A DNA stretch of 64,000 bases from Oscillatoriales cyanobacterium CG2_30_40_61 (GTDB lineage Bacteria; Cyanobacteriota; Cyanobacteriia; Cyanobacteriales; Microcoleaceae), in the NCBI GenBank assembly GCA_001873365.1, contig MNYZ01000049.1, forward strand, positions 1 through 64,000. The letters run 5' to 3'. The translations under genes were made by a program, and so were the position numbers. This document shows, one piece after another, positions 1-10,018 of this stretch. The notes below the pieces were generated by a model. That model had not been told where the DNA came from, made no database searches, and was given only the letters and a program-made list of their open reading frames with translations. The stretch's first letter is position 1, and every line of letters begins with the position of its first letter.

Positions 1-80
1 GATGGAGGCGTGAACACCTCACTACCAGATGGAGGCGTGAACACCTCACTACCAGATGGAGGCGTGAACACCTCACTACT
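1..80 (+). repeat. 27-bp direct tandem repeat at 5' end of PAS-HEAT ORF
   Basis: A 27-bp unit beginning GATGGAGGCGTGAACACC is repeated about three times with no visible change, the last copy diverging after CACTACT. It is a multiple of three and in frame with the ORF, so it reads as a nine-residue unit (SLPDGGVNT). The array continues to the window edge, so the copy number is unknown. It is either a coding expansion of the protein's N-terminus or a non-coding repeat that happens to stay open. Confidence 0.85.
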
Positions 81-3000
81 AGCTAAGATACCCCTGCAAA
101 AAAATATGACCATTGGTATTTTTACAACCGATATAAATTTAACCATTCGTTCCTGGGATTCCCGATTAATGGAACTAACGGGAATTGGGGCAGACATTAG
201 TTGTGGTCAACGAATTACCGATCTGATTCCCGATTTAGAACAAAGGGGGTTATTAGAACGATTTGAACGGGTGATTGACCAAGGGGTGGTGGAAACCATG
301 GCCCCCGCCTTCCATCAATACCTGATTCCCTGTCCCCCCTTGATCTCGTCTAAGCACTTTCAATATATGCAGCAGCGGGTGACTATTACCCCGCTACGGG
401 AAAAAAATGTGATTGTCGGAACCATTGTCACCCTAGAAGATGTCACGGTGCGTCGAGAACGAGAGGCTGATCTTAGCCAAAATTCTCAGAGACAGTCAAG
501 TTCAGCCAACCTGGACTCCCCCGATTTAGGGTTAACCAACGAACAACATCAGAATCTACTATTTTCGGTGTCCGAGAACCTGAGTCAAGCTCGCTCCGAC
601 CATACGACCGATTTTATGAATGCTCTCCAAGAAAGTAATTGGCAGAACAGACAGGAGTTAGTACAGCAATTAACCGCGAGTTATAACCCAGAAATTACAA
701 CAGAATTGTTAAGGCTTTTGCGTCAAGAACACCGCAATGCCACTATTGTGAATAGTGTGATTCAGGTTTTGGCTCTGAGTCGGGTGGATTTAATCCCCGC
801 TTTAATCGAGTGTTGCACCGACTCCGACCCCGAACTGAGAATTTATGCCACCCAAGCCCTCGGACAACGGGACGACCCCCGAGCCATTCCCAACCTAATT
901 TTAGCCCTCGCTGATCCGGATTCCAATGTCCGCTATCATGCCGTGGAAGCATTAGGACGTTTGAAAGCCAGAGACGCCATTGACCCCCTACTCGAAATTG
1001 CTCAATCCCAAGACTTTTTCCTGGCGTTTCCGGCTTTAGATGCCCTCATGCAAATTGGAGATCTTTCTATCGCAGGACGTTTAATGCCATTAATTCAAAA
1101 AACTCTGAATTGGCGAGTACGTCGGGAGGCCGTTGATAGCTTGGCTATGCAGGATGATCCGAACTTAACCCAGGATTTGTTACGCTTGCTCCGAGAACAA
1201 CACCGCAATCCCGATATTCTCAATAGTGTACTTCAGGTGTTAGCCCTGAGCCAGATTGATCCGATTCCTTCTTTGGTGGTCTGTTTAAATGACCCTGACC
1301 CGGATTTAAGGATTTATACCGCTTTAGCCTTGGGAGAACGCCACGACCCTAGGGCAATTCCGGCTTTAATTCCATTACTTGATGATCCGAATGTCAATGT
1401 CCGCTATCACACGATTGAATCCCTCGGACATCTGCGGGCTACGGAAGCGGTGGATAAATTAGTAGAAATTACTCAGTCTGGGGATTTCTTTTTGGCTTTC
1501 CCCGCCTTGGAAGCCCTAATCAAAATTGGAGACACCACCATTGGCGCTCGAATTGTTGACCTGTTAAATGATGAACTCTTGGGAAATCAAGTCGCCGAGG
1601 TCTTGGGAGTCTTGGGAGATGCCGATGTTGTTACCCCGATGGCTCAATTTCTAAATCAACCAAATAACCATCAATTCCCTTGTTCGGTGGGGGGGTTGGC
1701 GATCGCCTTAGCTAAAATTTATCACCGCTATCAAAAGGAATTTGGGGAAGGAGAATTTATTGCGGATCTCACCCGGCGGGCGCTGACAGATACCGGATCT
1801 CAGAACTTGCTCGATGGGATTAAAACCGCCAATTCTGAAGAATTACAGTCCCTTGCCCTGATTCTGGGCTGGTTAGAGGGGAAAAATGTCGCCGCCGCCC
1901 TGACGGAACTTTTGAGTAATGCCGAATTGCGAGAACCGATTATTGAGGCTTTAGTTAAATTTGGCAGTGACATTACCCCTTTATTAATTACCCAATTAGA
2001 TGCCCCGGATTTAGAAACCAGGAAGGCGATAATTACTGTTCTGGGTAGGATTGGCAGTAATCAAGCTGTTCAAGCTCTCACCAATTTACTCGGGGAGGAT
2101 GGGGAATTGGTGATGGTGACCACGGCCGCCCTGGCCCAAATTGGGGACGGACGAGCCTTTGAAGCCCTGTTAGGGTTATTAGGACATCCCGACTCGGCGG
2201 TGCGTTTGGGGGCGATCGCCGCCTTGAATTCCCTGGGTCATCCGGCTTTACCCCAACGAGTTCTAAATTTACTTACCGATCCAGATCCGATAATTCGCGA
2301 GTCGGCGGTGAAAATTGCTGGCTATTTTGCCTTTAGTGAATGTGTTGAAGCCCTGTTCAACTGTATCCATGACCCGGAGGAGAAAGTCCGACGGGCGGCG
2401 ATTGAACATTTACCTTACATTGAGGATGAACGGGTTCTATCCTATTTAGTTAGGGCTTTAACGGAGGAAGTCCCCTCGGTGCGGGCGGCGGTGGCCCATG
2501 CTCTGGGGGATTTGGACACTACTTTGGTTCTCCCCCACCTGTTAACGGCTTTACAGGATCAGGATTCCTGGGTACGCTATCAAGCTGCCCGTTCAATTAG
2601 TCGTCTGGATTTGAGTGAGTTACTGACCTCTGAGGATGAAACCCTGGCGGCGGTGTTTGATGTTTTACAACATCTGGCGGTCACGGACTTTGCCTATCCT
2701 GTGCGGGCGGCGGCAACTTCGGCTTTAGGTTACATTGGGGGCGACCGGGCTATTCCTCTATTGACTTCTTTGGTGGGGGTTGAGGTCGGGGATGGGGATG
2801 TGGCCCGGGCTGCGGTGATGGCCTTGGGACGCATTGATAGTACGGAGGCCGTGGCTCCTTTATTAATGGCCTTGAATTCAACAAATCCTGAACGGCGTTT
2901 AGATGCCCTCCATGCCTTTCGAGAACGGGGCGGAGAGGAGGCTGGAGTGGCATTGCAATGGATGGCAGCCGCTGATCCCGAAGAAAAAGTGGTTCAGGCG

Positions 3001-3411
3001 GCAATTGAGTCCCTATCCCGCATGGGAACCCCGGAGGCGATCGCGGCTTTATTGGAGTTATCGGTCGATCCGAGCAGTCGGGAGGCTTGTATTTTGGCTT
3101 TGGCTGGTCGAAATTTGGATAATTCCACCATCAAGGAAGATTATATTGAGGGGATTAGTCAGGGGTTAAACCATATCCATCCGGCGGTACGCTGTGCGGT
3201 GGTGGAAGTTCTCAAACGTCTGAAACATCCTTTTGCCTCGGAAATTTTAATCAGTGCCTTGAATGATTCGGATCAAAATGTCCGTTTATCGGCCGTTAAT
3301 GCTTTGGTCTATCTGGGTAATCGTTCCTGTGCGGAACAGTTGAGTATATTAGCCCGAAATGACGCTTCTGCTGCGGTTCGTCGAGCGGCTCAAAAAGGCA
3401 TACACCAATAA
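1..3411 (+). CDS. PAS-domain protein with long HEAT-repeat array (5' end uncertain or partial)
   Basis: The frame is open from base 1, so the true start may lie upstream. The track start is a GTG at 10; an ATG at 106 (MTIGIFTTDINL) is where the conserved fold begins. About residues 33-150 look like a PAS fold ending in a typical GTIVTLEDVT strand. The rest, about residues 220-1130, is a long run of HEAT/PBS-lyase-like helical repeats with recurring 'DPDPxVRxxAxxALG' units, a scaffold for protein-protein contacts. No catalytic domain was seen. It sits upstream of cheR-cheB-cheC and sensor genes, so I infer a scaffold or input protein of that signalling module. The 3' end runs straight into heptamer repeats. 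HEAT assignment is firm, the role is inference. Confidence 0.8.
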   Translation, partial: DGGVNTSLPDGGVNTSLPDGGVNTSLLAKIPLQKNMTIGIFTTDINLTIRSWDSRLMELTGIGADISCGQRITDLIPDLEQRGLLERFERVIDQGVVETMAPAFHQYLIPCPPLISSKHFQYMQQRVTITPLREKNVIVGTIVTLEDVTVRREREADLSQNSQRQSSSANLDSPDLGLTNEQHQNLLFSVSENLSQARSDHTTDFMNALQESNWQNRQELVQQLTASYNPEITTELLRLLRQEHRNATIVNSVIQVLALSRVDLIPALIECCTDSDPELRIYATQALGQRDDPRAIPNLILALADPDSNVRYHAVEALGRLKARDAIDPLLEIAQSQDFFLAFPALDALMQIGDLSIAGRLMPLIQKTLNWRVRREAVDSLAMQDDPNLTQDLLRLLREQHRNPDILNSVLQVLALSQIDPIPSLVVCLNDPDPDLRIYTALALGERHDPRAIPALIPLLDDPNVNVRYHTIESLGHLRATEAVDKLVEITQSGDFFLAFPALEALIKIGDTTIGARIVDLLNDELLGNQVAEVLGVLGDADVVTPMAQFLNQPNNHQFPCSVGGLAIALAKIYHRYQKEFGEGEFIADLTRRALTDTGSQNLLDGIKTANSEELQSLALILGWLEGKNVAAALTELLSNAELREPIIEALVKFGSDITPLLITQLDAPDLETRKAIITVLGRIGSNQAVQALTNLLGEDGELVMVTTAALAQIGDGRAFEALLGLLGHPDSAVRLGAIAALNSLGHPALPQRVLNLLTDPDPIIRESAVKIAGYFAFSECVEALFNCIHDPEEKVRRAAIEHLPYIEDERVLSYLVRALTEEVPSVRAAVAHALGDLDTTLVLPHLLTALQDQDSWVRYQAARSISRLDLSELLTSEDETLAAVFDVLQHLAVTDFAYPVRAAATSALGYIGGDRAIPLLTSLVGVEVGDGDVARAAVMALGRIDSTEAVAPLLMALNSTNPERRLDALHAFRERGGEEAGVALQWMAAADPEEKVVQAAIESLSRMGTPEAIAALLELSVDPSSREACILALAGRNLDNSTIKEDYIEGISQGLNHIHPAVRCAVVEVLKRLKHPFASEILISALNDSDQNVRLSAVNALVYLGNRSCAEQLSILARNDASAAVRRAAQKGIHQ

Positions 3412-3668
3412 TCAGTTATCAGTTAACAGTTATCAGTTATCAGTTATGAGTCAACAGTTATTAGTTAACAGTTATCGGTGAAATAAATAAAATCATATAT
3501 TGATAACTAATAACTAATAACTAATAACCAAGAACCAAGAACCAAGAACCAAGAACTGATAACTAAAAACTGATAACTAAAAACTGATAACTAATAACTG
3601 AAAACCAAAAACTGATAACTGAAAACTAACAACTGATAACTGATAACTGTTGACTGATAACTGATTAC
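3412..3668. repeat. Heptamer STRR cluster with inverted arrangement
   Basis: The whole gap between the PAS-HEAT gene and cheR is made of 7-bp units. The left part is mostly CAGTTAT/CAGTTAA; the right part is mostly its complement (ATAACTG, ATAACTA) with an inner block of AACCAAG. The gap as a whole could therefore fold into a large hairpin around position 3490. Heptameric short tandem repeats are known from cyanobacterial genomes. It leaves no clear ribosome binding site for cheR. Confidence 0.85.
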
Positions 3669-3677
3669 CGCTATCAC

Positions 3678-4553
3678 ATGAAATTTTCTTCAGAACCTCT
3701 AGGTTTAAGCGATAATACCTTTGTGATTTTACGAGATCTAATCCATGAACGGACGGGATTATTTTATAGTTCTTCTAAACAGACGATGTTAGCGGATAAG
3801 CTATCAATTAGAGTGAGAGAAAGGGGGTTAGACTCGTTTTTAGACTATTATTATTTGCTGAAATATGATCAGTCAGCCCGTGAAGAATGGCAAGAAGTGA
3901 TTAATGCTTTAACGGTGCAAGAAACCTATTTCTGGCGGGAGTATGATCAAATTAGGGTTTTAGTTGAGGTGTTGTTACCGAAATATTTAGAGCGGTTTTA
4001 TAACCTTGACTATCCTTGTCAACCTTTAAGGATCTGGAGTGCGGCTTGTTCGACCGGAGAAGAACCTTTAAGCATTGCGATCGCCTTAAATGAAGCCGGT
4101 TGGTTTGAACGAATTCCGATTGAAATTTGGGCTAGTGATGCTTCTTCCCGGGCAATTCATAAGGCGGTATCGGGAGTCTATCGAGAATACTCCTTTCGAG
4201 GTTTTCCTCAATCCTTAAAAGCTAAATATTTTTCTGCCCATAAAGAAGGTTGGGAGATCTCGCCTCTAATTCATAATCGAGTGCATTGGTCGGTGAATAA
4301 CTTGTTAGTTGAATCAGATATTCAATATTTAGCCCAAGCTCATTTTGTCTTTTGTCGCAATGTTTTTATCTATTTTTCTGAAGCTGCTATTTTGAAGACG
4401 GTGAATTTTTTCTATCAACGAATGTTTAACCCCAGTTATTTATTTTTGAGTGCTTCAGAATCTTTAATTAAATTAAAAACCAATTTTGATTTAGAGGAAA
4501 TTGATGGAGCTTTTATTTATATGAAACATGAATCCAAACCTAAAAAAATTTAG
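3678..4553 (+). CDS. cheR: CheR-type chemoreceptor/protein-glutamate methyltransferase
   Basis: This 291-aa protein has the family's usual length. It transfers methyl groups from S-adenosylmethionine to glutamate side chains of receptors or receptor-like signalling proteins. An all-alpha N-terminal domain (about 1-80) precedes the methyltransferase fold. The SAM-binding stretch LRIWSAACSTGEEP is at about residues 115-128, and the family motif FCRNVFIYF near residue 225 is intact. It is the first gene after the repeat cluster, with cheB 100 bp downstream, so methylation and demethylation enzymes are paired. No receptor gene is in the window, so its substrate is unknown; the PAS-HEAT or PAS kinase neighbours may be connected to it (inference). 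Confidence 0.93.
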   Translation: MKFSSEPLGLSDNTFVILRDLIHERTGLFYSSSKQTMLADKLSIRVRERGLDSFLDYYYLLKYDQSAREEWQEVINALTVQETYFWREYDQIRVLVEVLLPKYLERFYNLDYPCQPLRIWSAACSTGEEPLSIAIALNEAGWFERIPIEIWASDASSRAIHKAVSGVYREYSFRGFPQSLKAKYFSAHKEGWEISPLIHNRVHWSVNNLLVESDIQYLAQAHFVFCRNVFIYFSEAAILKTVNFFYQRMFNPSYLFLSASESLIKLKTNFDLEEIDGAFIYMKHESKPKKI

Positions 4554-4653
4554 TCATAATTTTTTAAAAAAAACAACTACAAAAAATAGAGTAAAAATGC
4601 TAAATTTAGATTAGGGATAAAACCTAAATGTTATCACCCAGGAGAATAAAAAA

Positions 4654-5709
4654 ATGAATAATAACATTATTCGAGTGTTAGTGGTCGATGACTCAGCTTA
4701 TGTACGTAAAGTCATTAAACAAATGCTGTCTCGTAGTCCCTTTATTGAAGTGGTGGGAACGGCCCACGACGGGGAAGAAGCCCTAGAAAAACTAGAACAG
4801 ATGACCGATCAAGTCGATGTGATTACCTTAGATTTATTAATGCCTAAAATCGATGGGGTGGAGTTTCTGCATCGACAAATGGCGCGACATCCGATCCCGG
4901 TGATTATTGTCAGTATTGCCAATGAAGGCGGGGAAATGGTCTTAGAAGCTTTAGATGCGGGGGCGGTGGATTTTGTTCATAAACCAACGGCCTTAGCCAC
5001 GGAAAAAATGTATGAACTGGCCGAGGAATTAATTGATAAAGTTAAAGCCGCGGCTAATGTTCCCCTGAATCATCTTCCCCTTCATGCTATTGTCAAACCC
5101 AGCCATCCGGTAGGCCCGGTGCAACCCCTCACCCATAAGAGTATTACGGATTTAATTGTGATTGGAATTTCTACGGGGGGCCCCCAAGCCCTAGCGTTTT
5201 TGATTCCTCAATTACCTAGTAATTTTCCCATTCCGATCGCCATTGTTTTACATATGCCTATTGGTTATACCAAAATGTATGCGGAACGATTGGATCAGTT
5301 ATCTGAGTTGAAAGTGGTAGAGGCGGCCGATGGAGATGTGATCTGTCCGGGGATGGTATTTATCGCTCCAGCCGGACGTCATTTAACCTTCAAACTTCAA
5401 GGAGCTAATGTGGTCGCTCGTTTAGCCGCCCAACCCTTTGATATGCCCCATCGTCCCTCCGTTGATGTGATGTTTCAATCGGCGGCCGAGGTTTATGGCA
5501 ATCGGGTTTTGGGAATTGTGATGACCGGAATGGGTTCCGATGGCAAACAGGGTGCGGCCTGGATTAAATCGAACGGTGGTTTGATCTTTACTGAATCAGA
5601 GGAAACTTGTATTGTTTACGGAATGCCTCGGTCGGTGGTGGAGTCGGGGTTAAGCGATCGCGAAATTCCTTTATCTGATATCGCTAAGACCCTGTTAGAA
5701 ATTTTATAG
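4654..5709 (+). CDS. cheB: CheB: response-regulator-controlled protein-glutamate methylesterase
   Basis: The 351-aa protein removes methyl esters placed by CheR, and its REC domain normally gates the esterase. The REC domain (about 1-120) has the acidic pocket VVDDS and phosphoacceptor D60 in TLDLLMPKIDG. A linker leads to the esterase domain with a complete triad: S173 (GISTGGP), H200 (VLHMP) and D296 (TGMGSDG). An AGGAG ribosome site lies upstream of the ATG. It follows cheR by 100 bp and precedes the CheC-like gene by 53 bp. All catalytic residues are present, so it should be active. Confidence 0.95.
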   Translation: MNNNIIRVLVVDDSAYVRKVIKQMLSRSPFIEVVGTAHDGEEALEKLEQMTDQVDVITLDLLMPKIDGVEFLHRQMARHPIPVIIVSIANEGGEMVLEALDAGAVDFVHKPTALATEKMYELAEELIDKVKAAANVPLNHLPLHAIVKPSHPVGPVQPLTHKSITDLIVIGISTGGPQALAFLIPQLPSNFPIPIAIVLHMPIGYTKMYAERLDQLSELKVVEAADGDVICPGMVFIAPAGRHLTFKLQGANVVARLAAQPFDMPHRPSVDVMFQSAAEVYGNRVLGIVMTGMGSDGKQGAAWIKSNGGLIFTESEETCIVYGMPRSVVESGLSDREIPLSDIAKTLLEIL

Positions 5710-5762
5710 TAAGAGTAAAGAGGTAATTAAACAATGAAATTATAGTTGAAAAAGGCAGAGAA

Positions 5763-6392
5763 ATGCTACTTACTGAAAAACAAAAAATGGCGTTGTCTGA
5801 GTTTATGAGAATGGTTCTCTCCATGAGGACAGCAACGGCCTTATCAGATTTGATTGGTTCTGATGTAAAGATGACAGTTGCGGGGGTTTCCCTATCTCCT
5901 TTGAGTAAATTAACCCTAGGATTTCCCCAGAATTTTAATGAAGATATTGTTAGCGTTCATCAAGTCTTTAAAGGCTCAATTAGTGGAGATGCTTTATTCC
6001 TTTTAAATTATTCTTGTGCAGTTCAATTAACGAATTTACTTCAAAAAAATAATCAGAATCAGATTGTTTATTTGAATATTTCCTCCTGTGAAGTCTTAAC
6101 CGAAGTGGGTAATATTTTATTAAATTCCTATATTGGTCTATTAGGAAGTTTAATGGGATGTCAATTTACCTTTTCCATGCCCGTTTTTCAAGTTGAACCT
6201 TTACCGGATTTAGTCAAATCTCTAATGTTAGGTAGAAATGAAGTCCGTTATTTCTTAATGGTTGATACGACCTTTGAATTCTGTCATAATTCAGTTAGAG
6301 GTTATTTAGTCTTTGTTTCCGGTGTGATTCCTTTGTCTTGTTTGATTAAAGGGATTGAAGCGTCCATTGACTTTAACCTGATAAATCCTTGA
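5763..6392 (+). CDS. CheC-like phosphatase (single active-site motif)
   Basis: This 209-aa protein carries one copy of the CheC/FliY/CheX dephosphorylation motif: ExxxExxN (EVLTEVGN) followed exactly 22 residues later by proline. CheC-type proteins dephosphorylate phospho-CheY-like receivers. Classical CheC has two such motifs; I could find only this one, so it may act as a half-site enzyme or a dimer. The neighbouring genes encode at least three REC domains (CheB, hybrid kinase, REC-GGDEF), which are likely substrates (inference). It lies 53 bp after cheB and 19 bp before the kinase gene, so co-transcription is likely. Confidence 0.7.
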   Translation: MLLTEKQKMALSEFMRMVLSMRTATALSDLIGSDVKMTVAGVSLSPLSKLTLGFPQNFNEDIVSVHQVFKGSISGDALFLLNYSCAVQLTNLLQKNNQNQIVYLNISSCEVLTEVGNILLNSYIGLLGSLMGCQFTFSMPVFQVEPLPDLVKSLMLGRNEVRYFLMVDTTFEFCHNSVRGYLVFVSGVIPLSCLIKGIEASIDFNLINP

Positions 6393-6411
6393 GATTTTCC
6401 CCATCAAACCC

Positions 6412-9400
6412 ATGAAAATCCTCAGCCAAACACCGTGGAAACAACTATTACCTTTGATATTAGGTGTACTGGCTTCGGTGGCAATTTTTTTTCCTGGCTT
6501 AATTAAACAGGCTAAAACTCCCTTACCTATGGTTATTTTAACCGGAGGATTATTTTTGGTTTGGTTATCTGTATTAATAATTTATTTGGTAAAAATTAGT
6601 CAGTTTCAAATCCAGCAATTGCAGAAAACTAATTACCAATTGCAACGGGAAATACATCAACGTCAACAAACAGAAATAGCCTTAAATCAACTAGCATCAA
6701 TTGTGGAATCTTCCGAAGATGCCATTATTAGCAAAAATTTAGAAGGGGTAATTACAAGCTGGAACCAAGGAGCAGAAATAGTTTTTGGTTATACTGCCTG
6801 GGAAATGCTGGGAAAATCGATCCAAACACTGATTCCCCAACAGAATCACGATCAGGAAAAAGCAATTTTACAAAGAATTATCCAGGGGGAACATATTAAA
6901 CACTACGATACAAAGCGACTCAGAAAAGATGGAACTATGATTGATGTTTCCCTGAGTCTTTCCCCAATTAAAGATAAAGCTGGAAATGTGATTGGGGCTG
7001 CCAAGATTGCCCGGGATATTACTAAACAAAAACAAGCTGAAGCCGCACTACAGAAAAGTGAATCTAGTTATCGAGAACTGATCAATAATTTAAGTATAGG
7101 GTTTGTAATTCATGGGGCAGATACCCGAATTTTAGTCTGTAATTCCATCGCCTGTGAATTATTAGGTCTATCGATGGATCAAATGATGGGAAAAACCGCG
7201 ATTGATCCCGCATGGCATTTTATTCGGGAAGATGGCACCCCCATGCCCTTTGAAGAATATCCGGTCTATCGAGTCCTATCCACTCAACGGCCTTTTAAAG
7301 ATTATATTTTAGGAATTAATAGAGTTAATCTTTCTCGGGTTTGGGTTTTAGTCAATGCTTTTTGTGAATTTGATTCTAACCATCAACTCAAACAAGTGAT
7401 AATTATGTTTGTTGATATTACCCAACTCAAGGAAGCAGAGGATAAAATTAAACAAACTCGTAATTTTTTACAAGCGCTCCTGAATCATTTACCCGTTGCT
7501 GTTTTTGTTAAAAATATTCAGCCGGAAAAATTTGGGGAGTTTCAGTTTTGGAATAAAACCACTGAACATTTATTGGGGATTTCCGCAGAAACAGCTATTG
7601 GTAAAACCGTTTATGACTTTTTTCCCAGAAAACAGGCGGAATTTTTTGATCAAAAAGATCGGGAAGTTTTGCAAACAGGGAGTCCGGTAGATATTACTGA
7701 AGAAATAATTAGTAGCCTCAATTTGGGAAAAATTTGGCTACATACGATCAAAATTCTGGTTTATGATCAACAGAATCAACCTCAATATTTACTCTGTTTT
7801 TCGGAAGATATTACCGAAAAGAAACAAGTTGAAGCCGAGCGCAAAGAACTTAGTGCTGTTATGGAAAATGCCGTATCTGGGATTTCTAAATTAGATGTTC
7901 AAGGTCGTTATGTTTACGTTAACAAAACCTACGCTCAAATTACGGCTTATCAACCGGAAGAAATGATCGGAATGCTTTGGCAAAAAACCGTGCATCCCGA
8001 TGAATTAGAAAAACTGATTGCTGCTTATCACCAAATGGTTAAAGAGGGTAGAGTTGAGGTAGAAACCATTGGTATTCGTAAAGATGGTTCGATTTTTTAT
8101 AAACAATTAGTTATGATTGCGACCTACGACGAACTACATCAACTGTCGGGTCATTATTGCTTTATGAAGGATATTAGTGAAAGGGCAAAACTCGAAACCG
8201 AACGTCGAAAAGCTGAATTACAATTAGAGAAAGAACTGCTGCGAACTAAAACAATTTTTAATACTTCAATGGACGGTATTGTGGTCATAAATCATCAAGG
8301 AGATGTGGTACAAGCCAGTCCTGGTTTTGCTCAGATGCTTGGTTATACCTTAGAAGAAACTTTGAGTCTGAATCTGTTAGATTGGGATGCTCAATGGACA
8401 AAAGCAGAATTACAAGCTATTATGACTAGCAATAGCATGATGCCACTTTTTGAAACCCAACATCGACGCAAAGATGGTTCTAAATATGATGTGGAAATTA
8501 GTTATAGTCGGGTGATTTTAGACGGAGAGATTTTACATTTTTGTATTTGTCGAGATATTAGCGATCGCAAACAAAAAGAAATCGCCCTCAGACGGGCAAT
8601 GGAAGCCGCAGAACAGGCTAATTTAGCTAAAAGTATTTTTCTTGCCAATATGAGTCATGAACTCCGCACGCCTTTAAATGTGATTTTAGGATTTGCCCAG
8701 GTTATGGCCCATGATCCCGCCCTGACCCCCAATTTGCAAGAAGACTTACAAACTATTCGACGCAGTGGCGATCACCTTTTAAGTTTAATTAATGATGTTT
8801 TGGATCTCTCTAAAATTGAATCGGGACACTGTACCTTAGAAGAAACTGAATTTGACTTAATTAATCTGCTAGATTCCTTACGCAATATGTTAGCAGAAAG
8901 AGCCAGTTCCCAAGGACTTGAACTGAGGTTTAATATCAATCCAGATGTTCCCAAATTTATTAAAACCGATCCTCAAAAACTGCGTCAAGTTTTAATTAAT
9001 CTGTTGGGAAATGCGATTAAATTCACCCATCAAGGCGGAATTACCTTACAGGTTCGACATATTATTGGAGAAACTGAACCTCCCCATCAATCTATGATTG
9101 AGTTTGCGGTGATTGATACGGGGGTTGGGATCGCCCCAGAGGAACTCGACTACATCTTTGATGCCTTTATCCAAGCCAAAGCCGGAAAACAAATAGTTAG
9201 CGGTACGGGTTTAGGATTGACTATTAGCCGAAAACTCCTGCAACTGATGGGAGGAGACATTTCCGTTAGGAGTACAATAGGAGAGGGAACTACCTTCAGC
9301 TTCAGGCTGAGAGTCACCCTCAGCGATGATATTGAGGTGATCCCAGAACAGGATGATCGCCTGATTTTGGGGTTGGCTCCTGGTCATACTCATCACCGCA

Positions 9401-10008
9401 TTTTAGTGGTTGATGATCGGGTGGAAAATCGCCTCCTACTGGTGAGGTTATTAACTCAGTTAGGACTGGAGGTAAAAGAAGCCAGCAATGGACTCGAAGC
9501 AGTACAGCTATGGCGGGAATGGCAACCCGATTTGACCTGGATGGATATTCGGATGCCGATTTTGGATGGATACGAAGCCACCAAGCAAATTCGGGCCGTA
9601 GAAACAGGTAAAAGTAGTATTATTATCGCCCTCACCGCCCAGGCTTCTCAAAGCGATCGGAATCTGGCCCTAGCCGCGGGTTGTAACGACTACATGAGCA
9701 AGCCTTTCCGAGAGCAAGTATTGTTTGAGAAAATGGCGCAATATTTGGGTTTGGAATACCGCTATGGGGAATCTGTAACCCCGGAAACTACCCCGAGTGT
9801 TTCTAAAACCCTAACTTCGGCCGACTTGAAAATCATGTCCCCGGACTGGATTAATCAAGTCCATGAAGCGGCTCTTGATCTCAATGATGATCGGATTTGT
9901 CAACTCATTGCTCAAATACCGCCTGAGCATAAATTTTTGATCGAAACTATGACTTCTCTTGTCGATAATTTTCAGCTTGAGGTGATCGCAATTCTGACTC
10001 AGATTTAG
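6412..10008 (+). CDS. Membrane-associated multi-PAS hybrid sensor histidine kinase
   Basis: The 1198-aa protein has two N-terminal membrane helices (about 12-31 and 38-60) and a short coil. Five PAS folds follow, beginning near residues 91, 222, 356, 482 and 613. The HisKA domain has H749 in MSHELRTPLN; the HATPase_c N, G1 (DTGVGIAPEE, about 901) and G2 (GTGLGLTISR, about 931) boxes are intact. A C-terminal REC domain starts near 995 with phosphoacceptor D1045 (WMDIRMP). About 80 residues after REC resemble the tail found on many cyanobacterial hybrid kinases. It ends 10 bp before the REC-GGDEF gene, which is its likely partner. The signal sensed cannot be read from the sequence. Confidence 0.93.
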   Translation: MKILSQTPWKQLLPLILGVLASVAIFFPGLIKQAKTPLPMVILTGGLFLVWLSVLIIYLVKISQFQIQQLQKTNYQLQREIHQRQQTEIALNQLASIVESSEDAIISKNLEGVITSWNQGAEIVFGYTAWEMLGKSIQTLIPQQNHDQEKAILQRIIQGEHIKHYDTKRLRKDGTMIDVSLSLSPIKDKAGNVIGAAKIARDITKQKQAEAALQKSESSYRELINNLSIGFVIHGADTRILVCNSIACELLGLSMDQMMGKTAIDPAWHFIREDGTPMPFEEYPVYRVLSTQRPFKDYILGINRVNLSRVWVLVNAFCEFDSNHQLKQVIIMFVDITQLKEAEDKIKQTRNFLQALLNHLPVAVFVKNIQPEKFGEFQFWNKTTEHLLGISAETAIGKTVYDFFPRKQAEFFDQKDREVLQTGSPVDITEEIISSLNLGKIWLHTIKILVYDQQNQPQYLLCFSEDITEKKQVEAERKELSAVMENAVSGISKLDVQGRYVYVNKTYAQITAYQPEEMIGMLWQKTVHPDELEKLIAAYHQMVKEGRVEVETIGIRKDGSIFYKQLVMIATYDELHQLSGHYCFMKDISERAKLETERRKAELQLEKELLRTKTIFNTSMDGIVVINHQGDVVQASPGFAQMLGYTLEETLSLNLLDWDAQWTKAELQAIMTSNSMMPLFETQHRRKDGSKYDVEISYSRVILDGEILHFCICRDISDRKQKEIALRRAMEAAEQANLAKSIFLANMSHELRTPLNVILGFAQVMAHDPALTPNLQEDLQTIRRSGDHLLSLINDVLDLSKIESGHCTLEETEFDLINLLDSLRNMLAERASSQGLELRFNINPDVPKFIKTDPQKLRQVLINLLGNAIKFTHQGGITLQVRHIIGETEPPHQSMIEFAVIDTGVGIAPEELDYIFDAFIQAKAGKQIVSGTGLGLTISRKLLQLMGGDISVRSTIGEGTTFSFRLRVTLSDDIEVIPEQDDRLILGLAPGHTHHRILVVDDRVENRLLLVRLLTQLGLEVKEASNGLEAVQLWREWQPDLTWMDIRMPILDGYEATKQIRAVETGKSSIIIALTAQASQSDRNLALAAGCNDYMSKPFREQVLFEKMAQYLGLEYRYGESVTPETTPSVSKTLTSADLKIMSPDWINQVHEAALDLNDDRICQLIAQIPPEHKFLIETMTSLVDNFQLEVIAILTQI

Positions 10009-10018
10009 GGTACAAACC

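Noticed and set aside
743-952. Minus-strand ORF within the HEAT gene
   Set aside because: It is a shadow of the repeat-coding frame; there is no ribosome site, and similar shadows occur across this GC-richer gene.
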